A stretch of DNA of 64,000 nucleotides from CAMDTE01 sp964504345 (GTDB lineage: Bacteria > Bacteroidota > Bacteroidia > Flavobacteriales > Schleiferiaceae), in NCBI GenBank assembly GCA_964504345.1, contig CAZDDX010000001.1, forward strand, positions 124,001-188,000. Direction: 5' to 3'. Made by a program: the position numbers and the translations under genes. Under the pieces are notes generated by a model. It saw only the letters and a program-made list of their open reading frames with translations, was not told the DNA's origin and ran no database searches. This document shows positions 15,341-23,999 of the stretch, piece by piece (position 1 is the first letter of the stretch; every line of letters starts with the position of its first letter).

Positions 15341-16613
15341 TCGCCCGGAGCTAACCAGCTGGCTATCTGTAAGTCAGGACTCAGATTTCCCCATACAGAA
15401 CCTTCCGTTTGGGGTTTTTTCAACCCCTTCATCGGCGGCTGTCTGCGGTACACGCGTCGGAGACTTCGCAGTGGACTTGGACGCACTTCAACGCTTGGGG
15501 TATCTGGAAGGATTGGGCCTGGCCGACGGTCTTTTTGCCGAAGACAACCTGAACGCGTTTATCGCTTCCGGCAAAGAAACGTGGTCCGCCGTTCGGCTTC
15601 GACTTTCCCAAATTCTACGTTCTGAAAGCTCTTTTCCGTTGGAAAAAAACCGGGAGCATCAAAAGCAGTGCGTCCACGAACAAGGCGCGGTGCGCATGCA
15701 CCTCCCCGCCCGCATTGGCGACTACACGGATTTCTACGCCAGCCGCGAGCATGCCACCAATGTCGGAAAGATGTTTCGCGACCCCGAAAACGCCTTGTTG
15801 CCCAACTGGCTGCATTTGCCGGTAGGGTACCACGGTCGCGCCAGTACCTTGGTCGTCAGTGGAACGGACATCTACCGCCCCAACGGTCAGCGCAAAGGTC
15901 CCAACGATCCAGTTCCGGTGTTTGGACCGTCGGTTAAAATGGATTTTGAGTTGGAGGTGGGTTTCCTCACCGGTCAGGGCCCCAAAATGGGCGATTGGAT
16001 TTCTACGAAAGATGCTGAGAACTACATATTTGGTTTGGTACTCTTCAACGATTGGAGCGCCCGGGATCTTCAGCAATGGGAGTATGTTCCGCTGGGCCCA
16101 TTCTTGGGCAAGAATTTTGCGAGCAGTATGTCACCGTGGGTGGTTACGTTGGAGGCTTTGGATTCCTTCCGGACCGACGGCCCCATCCAAAGCCCCGAAC
16201 CCCTCCCCTACTTGGAGCAACCCAAAAACAGCCACATCAACTTGAATTTGGAGGTGGCTCTTGCCCCACAAGGGGAAGAAGAAACCGTGGTATCCCGCAC
16301 GAATTTTTCAACCATGTACTGGAGCATGGCCCAGCAATTAGCGCACCACACCTGCAACGGTTGCGCCATCAAGGCGGGAGATTTACTTGCTTCCGGAACC
16401 ATTTCCGGACCGACTCCCGATTCTTTTGGTTCCCTTTTGGAATTGAGTTGGAACGGCACCCAGCCGCTCCAATTGAAGAACGGTACGGAGCGTCGATTTT
16501 TGGAAGATGGAGACACGCTGATTCTACGCGGACATGCTGCACATTCCGGAATTCGCATTGGTTTTGGTGAAGTTAGCGGAACTCTTTTGCCTGCAAAAGC
16601 GTGGAGAGCGTAG
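15327..16613 (+). CDS. fahA: Fumarylacetoacetase
   Basis: 428 aa. It hydrolyses fumarylacetoacetate to fumarate and acetoacetate, the last step of phenylalanine/tyrosine catabolism. Diagnostic sequence: DYTDFYASREHATNVGKMFR, NWLHLPVGYHGRAS, the metal-ligand stretch MDFELEVGF and LFNDWSARDLQQWE. The other tyrosine-degradation genes are not in the window. The 3' end overlaps the GTG start of relA by 13 nt, so the two genes are probably co-transcribed although unrelated in function. Confidence 0.96.
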   Translation: MIDANRPELTSWLSVSQDSDFPIQNLPFGVFSTPSSAAVCGTRVGDFAVDLDALQRLGYLEGLGLADGLFAEDNLNAFIASGKETWSAVRLRLSQILRSESSFPLEKNREHQKQCVHEQGAVRMHLPARIGDYTDFYASREHATNVGKMFRDPENALLPNWLHLPVGYHGRASTLVVSGTDIYRPNGQRKGPNDPVPVFGPSVKMDFELEVGFLTGQGPKMGDWISTKDAENYIFGLVLFNDWSARDLQQWEYVPLGPFLGKNFASSMSPWVVTLEALDSFRTDGPIQSPEPLPYLEQPKNSHINLNLEVALAPQGEEETVVSRTNFSTMYWSMAQQLAHHTCNGCAIKAGDLLASGTISGPTPDSFGSLLELSWNGTQPLQLKNGTERRFLEDGDTLILRGHAAHSGIRIGFGEVSGTLLPAKAWRA

Positions 16614-18808
16614 TCACCAACCGGTACCGAAGCCTTCTGCGGAGCATGGAAGGCAAAGCGGACGAGAAGGACAAGGAGCTCGTCAAGCGTGCTTTTGACC
16701 TGGCGAACGACGCACACAAAAACGTCAAGCGAAAGTCCGGCGAACCGTACATCGTACACCCGTTGGAAGTGGCACTCATCGTGGCCAAAGAAATCGGCCT
16801 GGGCCCCACCTCCATCGCCGCAGCCCTGCTCCACGATGTGGTGGAAGACTCGGACTACACCCTGGAAGAAATCGAACGACTCTTTGGACCAACCGTTGCT
16901 CGTTTGGTGGACGGGCTGACGAAGATTGCCGGTGTTTTTGATCAAGACACCTCAGTACAAGCGGAGAATTTCCGCAAAATGTTGATTTCTATATCGGACG
17001 ACGTTCGCGTCATTTTGATCAAAATGGCGGATCGGTTGAACAACATGCGCACGTTGGACTCCATGCCAGCGCACAAGCAGCTGAAAATTGCGTCGGAAAC
17101 CCTGTTCATTTTTGCGCCTTTGGCCCACCGAATGGGCTTGTATGCGTTCAAGACGGAGTTTGAAGACCTTTCATTAAAATACACGGAGCCCGACACCTTT
17201 CGGGAAATTGACGAAAAACTAAACGAACGAAAAGAGAACGACTACCGGTACTTGCGTCGGTTTTCCAACCGAATAAAGGACCTCGTCAAGCAAACCGGGC
17301 TGGAAGCCACGGTCAAGGAGCGGACCAAAAGCATCTACAGCATTCGCCGGAAGATGGTTAACCAAGGCGTTCGTTTTGAGGAGGTGTACGATAAATACGC
17401 CATACGGGTTATACTCAACACGACGCCCGAGCGCGAAAAGGAGCAGTGTTGGCAGGTCTATTCGCTAATAACCAGTTTGTATCGCCCCAATCCCCGGCGG
17501 TTGCGCGATTGGATTACCACCCCAAAATCAAACGGTTACGAGTCTTTGCACACCACCGTCATGGGGCCTGAAGGGCACTGGGTTGAGGTGCAAATACGCA
17601 CGGCACGAATGGACGACATGGCCGAAAAGGGCTATGCCGCGCACTGGAAATACAAGGAGGACTCCTCTTCCAACAGTCAATTGGACGCCTGGGTGGACCA
17701 AGTGCGCTTGGTACTGGACAACCAAGATGAGAACGCCATAGACTTTGTAGACAACTTCAAACTGCAGTTGGTCAACGAAGAAATCATGGTATTTACCCCT
17801 CAAGGGGAGATTCGTCGACTGCCCAAAGGCGCTACCGCTTTGGATTTCGCGTACGACATCCACACCAATTTAGGCCACCACACCTTGGGGGCTAAAGTGA
17901 ACGGCAAGTTGGTTGCATTGGACTTTCCCCTGAGCAGCGGAGACCAAGTGGAAGTCATCAGTACGGACAAACAGCATCCCCAAGAGGCCTGGTTGCGGTG
18001 GGCCGTAACACCGCGCGCCGTCAGCGCCATTCGCCAAGCGTTGCGGGATCGGAATCAGCGAGCTGCTGGAGACGGCAAGAAAACCCTGGACCGCATGCTC
18101 AAAGCGGCCAAGTTGAAAAATTCACAGAGCACAACTCAGCTCATGCTCAATTTTTTTGGCCTCCGTACGCCCCAAGAACTTCACATGAGGATTGGTCAAG
18201 GAACCATCAAGGCCGAACAAATCAGGAATTTTCTGCGGGAAGAATCGGGTGGATTTTATAATTATTTGCGCCGTCGTTTCTCGCGGTCCCAACGATCAGT
18301 TTCTACTGGAGAATCCAATAAAAACATCGATGCTATTTCCAGCAATACCTTGGTTTTTGGCCCTGAGGAATTGCTCCTGGAACACACATTAGCTACGTGT
18401 TGCCGCCCCATTCCCGGCGACGATGTTTTTGGCTACCTCCACCCTGTGGATGGAATTGTTGTGCATCGTACCGACTGCTCGAAAGCGGTCGCCATCCAAA
18501 GTCGTTTTGCGCAACGGACTATTGTTGCTAAATGGAAAAACAGCGACAACCGTCGGTTTACGGCTTTTTTGCATTTGCAGGGAATGGACACACAAGGTTT
18601 GATTCACAACGTAACTCGAATCATTTCCAACGACTTACGCATTGATATTCGCTCACTCTCAATATCAGGGGACCACGGCGTGTTTCAGGGCGACCTGATT
18701 GTCTCGGTTGAAGACAAAGGTCACTTAAACAACCTGATTAAAAAACTAAAGGAAGTTCCTGGTGTAGAGAAGGTAGATCGCCTTAACACTCCTCCAAAAT
18801 CTCGTTAA
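16601..18808 (+). CDS. (p)ppGpp synthetase/hydrolase, RelA/SpoT family
   Basis: 735 aa. Domains in order: HD hydrolase (about 40-190, with ALLHDVVEDSDYT and KMADRLNNMRT), RelA/SpoT synthetase (about 230-350, with NGYESLHTTV and HWVEVQIRT), TGS (about 390-450) and a C-terminal ACT domain. Both catalytic domains keep their motifs, so it is probably bifunctional (Rel/SpoT type). The start is GTG at 16601: homologues begin NRYRKLLR, which aligns with NRYRSLLR here; the alternative ATG at 16646 would cut into that region. The stop codon shares a TTAA palindrome with the queE stop on the opposite strand. Confidence 0.95.
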   Translation: MESVVTNRYRSLLRSMEGKADEKDKELVKRAFDLANDAHKNVKRKSGEPYIVHPLEVALIVAKEIGLGPTSIAAALLHDVVEDSDYTLEEIERLFGPTVARLVDGLTKIAGVFDQDTSVQAENFRKMLISISDDVRVILIKMADRLNNMRTLDSMPAHKQLKIASETLFIFAPLAHRMGLYAFKTEFEDLSLKYTEPDTFREIDEKLNERKENDYRYLRRFSNRIKDLVKQTGLEATVKERTKSIYSIRRKMVNQGVRFEEVYDKYAIRVILNTTPEREKEQCWQVYSLITSLYRPNPRRLRDWITTPKSNGYESLHTTVMGPEGHWVEVQIRTARMDDMAEKGYAAHWKYKEDSSSNSQLDAWVDQVRLVLDNQDENAIDFVDNFKLQLVNEEIMVFTPQGEIRRLPKGATALDFAYDIHTNLGHHTLGAKVNGKLVALDFPLSSGDQVEVISTDKQHPQEAWLRWAVTPRAVSAIRQALRDRNQRAAGDGKKTLDRMLKAAKLKNSQSTTQLMLNFFGLRTPQELHMRIGQGTIKAEQIRNFLREESGGFYNYLRRRFSRSQRSVSTGESNKNIDAISSNTLVFGPEELLLEHTLATCCRPIPGDDVFGYLHPVDGIVVHRTDCSKAVAIQSRFAQRTIVAKWKNSDNRRFTAFLHLQGMDTQGLIHNVTRIISNDLRIDIRSLSISGDHGVFQGDLIVSVEDKGHLNNLIKKLKEVPGVEKVDRLNTPPKSR

Positions 18809-19422
18809 GGAAGTCCAATATATTTGTGCGTTTGCAGGGACAACCTCCAAGTGGGGTTTTGCTCGATGTACGCAATGATCTCCGGCAAGGCCTTATCTCG
18901 TTTGCTCCATTCGGGCTGCAAAAAGCGTTGCGCATCCCGATTTATTTCTTTGGCATGTGCTTCGGCCCAACGGAAGTCATCGTTGTTGAATACGATAACT
19001 TTTAATTCGTGCGCAACGGCGTACCACTCGGACCGTGGGGCCTTGGTTTTCTTGGGAGAAAGGCAGATCCAATCCCACGTACCCGTTAAGGGATAGGCCC
19101 CGGAAGTCTCTAAATGAACCTGTAAACCTGCGGCATGCAGCGCGTCGGTCAACGGACTCATGTTCCACATCAGGGGCTCCCCCCCCGTTACAACAACCGT
19201 AGGAGAGCCGGAGGCAACGGCGTTTTGAACCATTTGCTCCAGGGGCGTCACGGGATGCAGTTCTGCATTCCACGATTCTTTGACGTCGCACCAGTGGCAG
19301 CCGACGTCGCACCCACCAATGCGCAGGAAATAAGCGCTGGAACCGGTGTGTGCTCCCTCCCCTTGCAGGGTCAAGAACTCTTCCATCAAGGGAAGATTTT
19401 GGGCGGGATCAACGGAGGCCAT
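18805..19422 (-). CDS. queE: 7-carboxy-7-deazaguanine synthase (radical SAM)
   Basis: 205 aa. It converts 6-carboxy-tetrahydropterin to 7-carboxy-7-deazaguanine, the third step of queuosine/preQ0 synthesis. Visible: LTLQGEGAHTGSSAYFLR, the iron-sulfur motif CDVGCHWC (Cx3Cx2C), VVVTGGEPLMW and LETSGAYP. The upstream enzymes FolE and a QueD/PTPS-type protein are encoded in the window at 32-33 kb in the light operon. It overlaps the end of folD by 14 nt, placing it in an ffh-folD-queE transcription unit. Confidence 0.94.
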   Translation of the reverse strand: MASVDPAQNLPLMEEFLTLQGEGAHTGSSAYFLRIGGCDVGCHWCDVKESWNAELHPVTPLEQMVQNAVASGSPTVVVTGGEPLMWNMSPLTDALHAAGLQVHLETSGAYPLTGTWDWICLSPKKTKAPRSEWYAVAHELKVIVFNNDDFRWAEAHAKEINRDAQRFLQPEWSKRDKALPEIIAYIEQNPTWRLSLQTHKYIGLP

Positions 19423-20290
19423 GCGCCGCCTTCAATGTATTCATCAACAAACCTACGCGGGTCATGAGCCCAACCCCTCCTGGGACCGGGGTAACGGCAC
19501 TGGCCACTTCCGCAGCGGAAGAAAAGTCCACATCACCAACCAATCGAGGTTTTCCGTCGCGCTCCACCCGATTGATGCCTACGTCAATAACTACAGCGCC
19601 CGGTTTCAACCAGGAGCCCGGAATAAATTCTGGCCTGCCAATGGCCGCCACCACCAAATCTGCATTCCGCAAGTGCTCTTCCAGTCCTTCCGTTCGGCTG
19701 TGCACCAAGGTGACGGTGGCATTTCCGGCCGGTGTGTTTTGACTTAGGAGAATGCTGATGGGAGAACCCACGATGTGGCTGCGTCCCACCACCACTGCGT
19801 GTTTGCCGGCCGTCGGAATTTTAAAATGTTCCAACAAAAGCAAGATTCCGTAGGGGGTTGCGGGCAAAAAAGTTGGAAGCCCCAGCGCCATGCGCCCAAC
19901 ATTCTCCGGATGAAAACCGTCTACGTCTTTGGCTGGATCGATGGCCAACAAAACTTCGTGCTCGTTGATGTGGTTGGGAAGCGGCAATTGGACAATAAAT
20001 CCATCCACGTCTTTCCGACGATTCAAGGCGTCAATGGCCTCCATCAAATCCTCTTTGTGGACATCCGCTGGAAAACGAAGCAAAGTAGATTTAAACCCTA
20101 CTTCTTCACAGTCCTTTATTTTTCCAGCTACATAGGCCGCACTGGCGGGGTGATCCCCCACCAAAATGGCTGCCAAATGGGGGCGGTGTTTGCCTACGAG
20201 TACACCTTCGGCGGTTTCTTTCCGTATGTGCTCCTTCCAGGCCGCCGAGGCCGCCTTGCCATCCAACAAGAGAAAATCCGCTGAACTCAT
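19409..20290 (-). CDS. folD: Bifunctional methylenetetrahydrofolate dehydrogenase / methenyltetrahydrofolate cyclohydrolase
   Basis: 293 aa. Interconverts 5,10-methylene-THF and 10-formyl-THF. It shows SAAYVAGKIKDCEEVGF with the catalytic Lys of the YVxxK motif, VDGFIVQLPLP, KDVDGFHPENVG, and the NAD(P) loop VVVGRSHIVGSP. The C-terminal PVPGGVGLMTRVGLL is standard. Its ATG overlaps the ffh stop by 4 nt and its 3' end overlaps queE by 14 nt. Confidence 0.97.
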   Translation of the reverse strand: MSSADFLLLDGKAASAAWKEHIRKETAEGVLVGKHRPHLAAILVGDHPASAAYVAGKIKDCEEVGFKSTLLRFPADVHKEDLMEAIDALNRRKDVDGFIVQLPLPNHINEHEVLLAIDPAKDVDGFHPENVGRMALGLPTFLPATPYGILLLLEHFKIPTAGKHAVVVGRSHIVGSPISILLSQNTPAGNATVTLVHSRTEGLEEHLRNADLVVAAIGRPEFIPGSWLKPGAVVIDVGINRVERDGKPRLVGDVDFSSAAEVASAVTPVPGGVGLMTRVGLLMNTLKAAHGLR

Positions 20291-21621
20291 CCGCGCATAC
20301 CTTTCATGGCATTCATCAACTGACGGCGTCCGCCCTCTCCTTGCATCATGCGCATGACCTTGCTCATGTCCTCAAACTGCTTGATCAACTTATTTACATC
20401 CTCAATCGTTCTACCACTCCCTTGGGCAATGCGCTTTCGTCTGGACGCATTAAGTAGAGACGGATTCGTCCGCTCCCCCGGGGTCATGGAATGAATCATG
20501 GCTTCGATGTGCTTGAACGCATCATCGTCTATTTCAACACCAGCCATGGCCTTGGACATTCCTGGAATCATTCCCATTAAATCCTTCATGTTGCCCATTT
20601 TCTTGATCTGCTGTATCTGACTTAAAAAGTCGTCAAAGCCGAACTTGTTTTGGGCAATCTTCTTTTGAATTTTGCGGGCCTCTTCTTCGTTGAATTGTTC
20701 TTGAGCGCGTTCCACCAACGAAACCACATCGCCCATTCCCAAGATGCGATCGGCCATGCGGTCGGGATGAAAAATATCCAAGGCCTCTATTTTTTCGCCC
20801 GTACCGATGAACTTAACCGGTACATCCACAACGGCACGAATCGTCAAAGCCGCACCGCCGCGGGTATCGCCGTCCAATTTGGTCAACACCACCCCCGTGT
20901 ATTGCAAGGCATCGTGAAAGGCCTTGGCCGTATTCACCGCGTCCTGACCGGTCATGGAGTCCACCACAAACAGGGTTTCTGTGGGTGCAACCGCCTGATG
21001 AATGGCTTTGATCTCCGCCATAAGCGTCTCGTCCACCGCCAAACGACCCGCCGTATCCACCAAGACCACGTTGTATCCTTTGGACTTACCGAATGCTACG
21101 CCCTCGCGCGCAATGCGAACGGCGTCCTTTTCGCCTTCCAAGGTGAAGACGTCGGCACCGATTTGTCCGCCCAAAACCTGCAATTGATCAATGGCTGCCG
21201 GACGGTACACGTCACCGGCTACCAACAATACCTTTTTCCCTTTCTTCTTTTGCAGGAAATTGGCCAATTTTGCCGTGAAGGTGGTTTTTCCGGATCCTTG
21301 CAACCCCGCCATCAAGACCACGTTAAAGTGGCCTTTAAGCTCCAGTTCGGAAGCGGTGGTTCCCATGAGGGCCGCCATCTCGTCTCGGACGATTTTAACC
21401 ATCACCTGCCCGGGCTGCAGGGAAGTCAATACATTGGCTCCTAACGCTTTGTCGCGAACATCGTCCGTGAATTGCTTGGCAACCTTATAGCTAACGTCCG
21501 CGTCCAAAAGGGCCCGACGGATGTCTTTTACCGCTTCCGCGACGTTGATCTCGGTTAAGCGGCTCCGGCCGGAAAGACGGTGAACGGCTTTTTCAATTTT
21601 TTGACTGAGACTCTCAAACAT
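20287..21621 (-). CDS. ffh: Signal recognition particle protein Ffh
   Basis: 444 aa. The GTPase of the signal recognition particle, which targets nascent membrane proteins to FtsY and SecYEG. N domain, then G domain with GLQGSGKTTFTAKLA, DTAGRLAVDE and TKLDGDTRGGAAL, then the Met-rich M domain (from about residue 320, with PGMSKAMAG and NASRRKRIAQGSGRT) that binds 4.5S RNA and signal peptides. First gene of the ffh-folD-queE unit; a TACCTTTG element lies about 20 nt upstream of the ATG. Confidence 0.98.
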   Translation of the reverse strand: MFESLSQKIEKAVHRLSGRSRLTEINVAEAVKDIRRALLDADVSYKVAKQFTDDVRDKALGANVLTSLQPGQVMVKIVRDEMAALMGTTASELELKGHFNVVLMAGLQGSGKTTFTAKLANFLQKKKGKKVLLVAGDVYRPAAIDQLQVLGGQIGADVFTLEGEKDAVRIAREGVAFGKSKGYNVVLVDTAGRLAVDETLMAEIKAIHQAVAPTETLFVVDSMTGQDAVNTAKAFHDALQYTGVVLTKLDGDTRGGAALTIRAVVDVPVKFIGTGEKIEALDIFHPDRMADRILGMGDVVSLVERAQEQFNEEEARKIQKKIAQNKFGFDDFLSQIQQIKKMGNMKDLMGMIPGMSKAMAGVEIDDDAFKHIEAMIHSMTPGERTNPSLLNASRRKRIAQGSGRTIEDVNKLIKQFEDMSKVMRMMQGEGGRRQLMNAMKGMRG

Positions 21622-21641
21622 GACGGTACAGAACTAAGGTG

Positions 21642-21649
21642 CAAAGGTA
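21642..21649 (-). promoter_or_regulatory. Probable -7 element of ffh
   Basis: TACCTTTG on the minus strand, 20 nt before the ATG at 21621. A TTG lies 21 nt further upstream (21671-21673), slightly longer than the ideal spacing. Confidence 0.5.
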
Positions 21650-21676
21650 CAACTCGTCCTGCGGGCGCACCAAGAA

Positions 21677-22417
21677 TTAATGCATCACGGGAAGCGCCAT
21701 GGGTACCTCCACGGCAACCACTCGGGTGGTGGGAGCCAAAACCACGTCAACGGTGGAAGGATCTCCAACTTCCCATACCCCAATGGCATCGCGCGGACCC
21801 AAGACCGTGCCCGCAACTGTAGCCTGTCCTTCAACCACCATGAAATACACCCCTTGCCCCGCTCCACCGCGAACCGTGTAGGGAAAAGAAGCTTCTTCAG
21901 AGGTTTGAATTTGGGAAAACCACGCGTTCTGGTACACGTGAAGCGGTGCTTCCTCTGCCCCGTCCGGCCCAACCAGCAAACCCCAGCGGTTGGCGCGGTG
22001 CGTTTCTGGAAACACCACCTGGTGGTAACGCGGAATGGCCTGACGTTGCGCAGTCAAGACCCAAATCTGAAACAAGGTGCACGGATCCGATTTGCTTCCG
22101 TTGTATTCGGAATGGGTAATGCCGGTACCGGCGCTCATGGCTTGAACTTCACCCGGATGCAATTGTTTGCGGTTGCCCATGGAATCAGCATGCTCCAATA
22201 CACCGGTCAGAGGAATGGTGACGATTTCCATGTTGTCGTGGGGATGCGTACCAAAACCCATTCCCGGCGCAACCCAGTCGTCGTTCCAAACGCGCAAGCA
22301 ACCAAAATGAACTTTTTCTGGGTCGTACCAGCTGGCGAAGGAAAAAGAATGATTGGCCTTCAGCCAGCCGTGGTTGGCGTACCCACGAGCGGTGGCTGGG
22401 TGTAGTATTTTTTTCAA
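21677..22417 (-). CDS. Pirin family protein (YhaK/YhhW-like cupin)
   Basis: 246 aa, bicupin. The metal-binding motifs are GTHPHDNMEIVT and GTGITHSE, as in YhhW-type pirins, some of which have quercetin 2,3-dioxygenase activity in vitro; the physiological substrate is unknown. The N-terminus KKILHPATARGYANHGWL matches the family start well, and the only available start codon is TTG at 22415-22417. The gene lies downstream of a terminator that follows the PDZ gene, so it is probably transcribed separately, although no clear promoter was found. Confidence 0.88.
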   Translation of the reverse strand: MKKILHPATARGYANHGWLKANHSFSFASWYDPEKVHFGCLRVWNDDWVAPGMGFGTHPHDNMEIVTIPLTGVLEHADSMGNRKQLHPGEVQAMSAGTGITHSEYNGSKSDPCTLFQIWVLTAQRQAIPRYHQVVFPETHRANRWGLLVGPDGAEEAPLHVYQNAWFSQIQTSEEASFPYTVRGGAGQGVYFMVVEGQATVAGTVLGPRDAIGVWEVGDPSTVDVVLAPTTRVVAVEVPMALPVMH

Positions 22418-22438
22418 TGTTTTAACTTTGAAAAGTAG

Positions 22439-22462
22439 AAAAAAAGACCCGCAAGGCGGGCT
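22439..22462 (-). terminator. Terminator downstream of the PDZ gene
   Basis: On the minus strand GCCCGC, loop CTT, GCGGGT (five GC pairs and a wobble) followed by C and seven T. It starts about 10 nt beyond the PDZ-gene stop codon and precedes the pirin gene. Confidence 0.7.
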
Positions 22463-22471
22463 TAGAAAAAA

Positions 22472-23218
22472 TTAGTAGCGAATTTCTTGACGTTCTATTC
22501 GAACAGGGCCCGATCCGCGACCCAATTCCAAGGGCATACCCAAGGACAAATTCATGGGTAAGGAGTTAGTAGGAATCAGATAGCCAACCGCTTCCATTGA
22601 CTTACCGTCTCGTCTAAACTTCAGCGCAACACGATCTCCAACTGCTTTGCTCTCCATCGCTCCCACCAACTCTTGGAAGGAGTGCACGGCCAAATCGTTG
22701 AACTGAAAAATGACATCGCCCGAACGCAAACCCATCGCCGCAGCGGTGCTGACAGGGGTAACCTCTTTTACCATGGCCCCGTCGATATCGGTTGCATTCT
22801 CAACACCGACAACACCCAAGCGCGCTTTTGAGGAGCTTGTGCTCCACCCTTGTGTCAAGCCTTCAGGCTCCGACGAGTCAAAAAAAAACATGCGGGTTTC
22901 TCCACCTTGGGGCATTGAGGGGAGGTCCCGCAGCAGGTCAGCAAGGTTTTGTTCCATTTGACCGTCCTTAATTTCAATGCGGCGCTCAATTACCGCTACA
23001 TCCCCTTTTTTGGAAGACTTAGCAGCGCTTTTCTTTGCCTTACTTCCTTTTGCTTTGTCCGCGGGTGCAGATTTATCGTGGCAAGTAGCTTCGGTTTTAG
23101 CTGCGCTTGAAGAGCAAGAAGGTGCTGCACTTCCAGACTTTTGGCAGCAAGCGGGCTGCGATTGGGCATAAACTCCAGTTGCCAAAAGGGCAAAAACGGC
23201 AAGAAACAAGTTTTTCAT
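22472..23218 (-). CDS. Exported PDZ-domain protein with Cys-rich N-terminus
   Basis: 248 aa from MKNLFLAVF. A Sec signal peptide (cut after VYA) is followed by a short Cys-containing segment (ACCQ, APSCSS, ATCHDK), then a Lys/Ala/Ser-rich disordered linker and a single PDZ domain at about residues 125-215 (VVGVENATDIDGAMVKEV, MGLRSGDVIFQFND). No protease domain is present. PDZ domains bind C-terminal peptides; the Cys/His cluster could bind a metal or form disulfides. An ATG four codons upstream (23230) is an alternative start. A full-consensus promoter lies about 60 nt upstream, and the gene is divergent from the ABC transporter operon. Specific function unknown. Confidence 0.75.
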   Translation of the reverse strand: MKNLFLAVFALLATGVYAQSQPACCQKSGSAAPSCSSSAAKTEATCHDKSAPADKAKGSKAKKSAAKSSKKGDVAVIERRIEIKDGQMEQNLADLLRDLPSMPQGGETRMFFFDSSEPEGLTQGWSTSSSKARLGVVGVENATDIDGAMVKEVTPVSTAAAMGLRSGDVIFQFNDLAVHSFQELVGAMESKAVGDRVALKFRRDGKSMEAVGYLIPTNSLPMNLSLGMPLELGRGSGPVRIERQEIRY

Positions 23219-23284
23219 GGAAAGACTCATTAGGGTTAAACGTTCTTGTTTTGGAAATCTGCACACTCGCACAGCTCCATCTCC

Positions 23285-23313
23285 CAAAGTTACAAAAAAT
23301 AGGCCAAATCCAA
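23285..23313 (-). promoter_or_regulatory. Promoter of the PDZ gene
   Basis: On the minus strand TTG (23311-23313), 18 nt, TAACTTTG (23285-23292), a full match to the Bacteroidota -33/-7 consensus. It predicts a 5' leader of about 50-60 nt. Confidence 0.8.
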
Positions 23314-23317
23314 GACG

Positions 23318-23325
23318 TATCTTTG
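23318..23325 (+). promoter_or_regulatory. TAnnTTTG -7 element of the ABC transporter operon
   Basis: TATCTTTG, 5 nt upstream of the ATG at 23331, overlapping the upstream flank of the divergent PDZ promoter. Leaderless-type spacing. Confidence 0.55.
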
Positions 23326-23330
23326 GGTGA

Positions 23331-23999
23331 ATGATACTGCTCCAATCTACTAATTGCAGCCACCGGTATCCCGGACAGTCGCCCATTTATTGGCCAGACT
23401 ATGCTTTGGAATCGGGAACAGTACTGGGTTTTCGAGGTCCGTCGGGCTGCGGAAAATCTACCGCACTACACACGGCTGGAGGATTGCTTCCGCTGCACTC
23501 CGGATCTCTGGAGTTGACGCATATTGCCCGGGTACAACCGGGCGTCCGGGTGCCCAATGCGTGGCGCCAAAAAGGGGTGGGCTGGATTCCCCAGCGGCCC
23601 TTTTTTTGGCCGGGTTTCACGGTTCGCCGCAATCTGGAATTAGCTGCTTGGGCCAAACAAACTCAGTTGGATTCTCGCGTTTGGGAACTGCTGGAGCGCC
23701 TGGGGTTAGCCGAATACCGCGACCGACGTGCCGACCGGCTCAGTTTGGGGCAGCAACAACGTTTGTCAACGGTTAGGGCCACGGTTGGCAATCCGCACGT
23801 CCTTTTGGCGGACGAACCCACGGCCTCGTTAGATGATTCTCAGGCGTTTGAAGTAATGACGATTCTTCGGGACTGGTGCAAAAGCAGCGGCGGCGGGGTA
23901 TTGCTCGCCTCGCACGACGCGCGCACCCTGCCGTTTCAAACGGTAGGTATAGATTTTGCAAAGGCTTTGACCCTAAATCCTCAATACGATGCTCGGTAG
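23331..23999 (+). CDS. ABC transporter ATP-binding protein (LolD/MacB type)
   Basis: 222 aa. Walker A GPSGCGKST, signature LSLGQQQRLS, Walker B VLLADEPTASLDD and the switch His in ASHDARTL are all present. The small size and the FtsX-like partner point to the LolD/MacB/FtsE group (lipoprotein release or periplasmic mechanotransmission) rather than an importer. It overlaps the permease gene by 11 nt. First gene of a run of five co-oriented, overlapping or closely spaced genes (23331-28610). Confidence 0.92.
   Translation: MILLQSTNCSHRYPGQSPIYWPDYALESGTVLGFRGPSGCGKSTALHTAGGLLPLHSGSLELTHIARVQPGVRVPNAWRQKGVGWIPQRPFFWPGFTVRRNLELAAWAKQTQLDSRVWELLERLGLAEYRDRRADRLSLGQQQRLSTVRATVGNPHVLLADEPTASLDDSQAFEVMTILRDWCKSSGGGVLLASHDARTLPFQTVGIDFAKALTLNPQYDAR

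Noticed and set aside
20650..21444. Plus-strand ORF of 264 codons opposite ffh
   Set aside because: Antisense of an unmistakable Ffh gene; no recognisable protein features.
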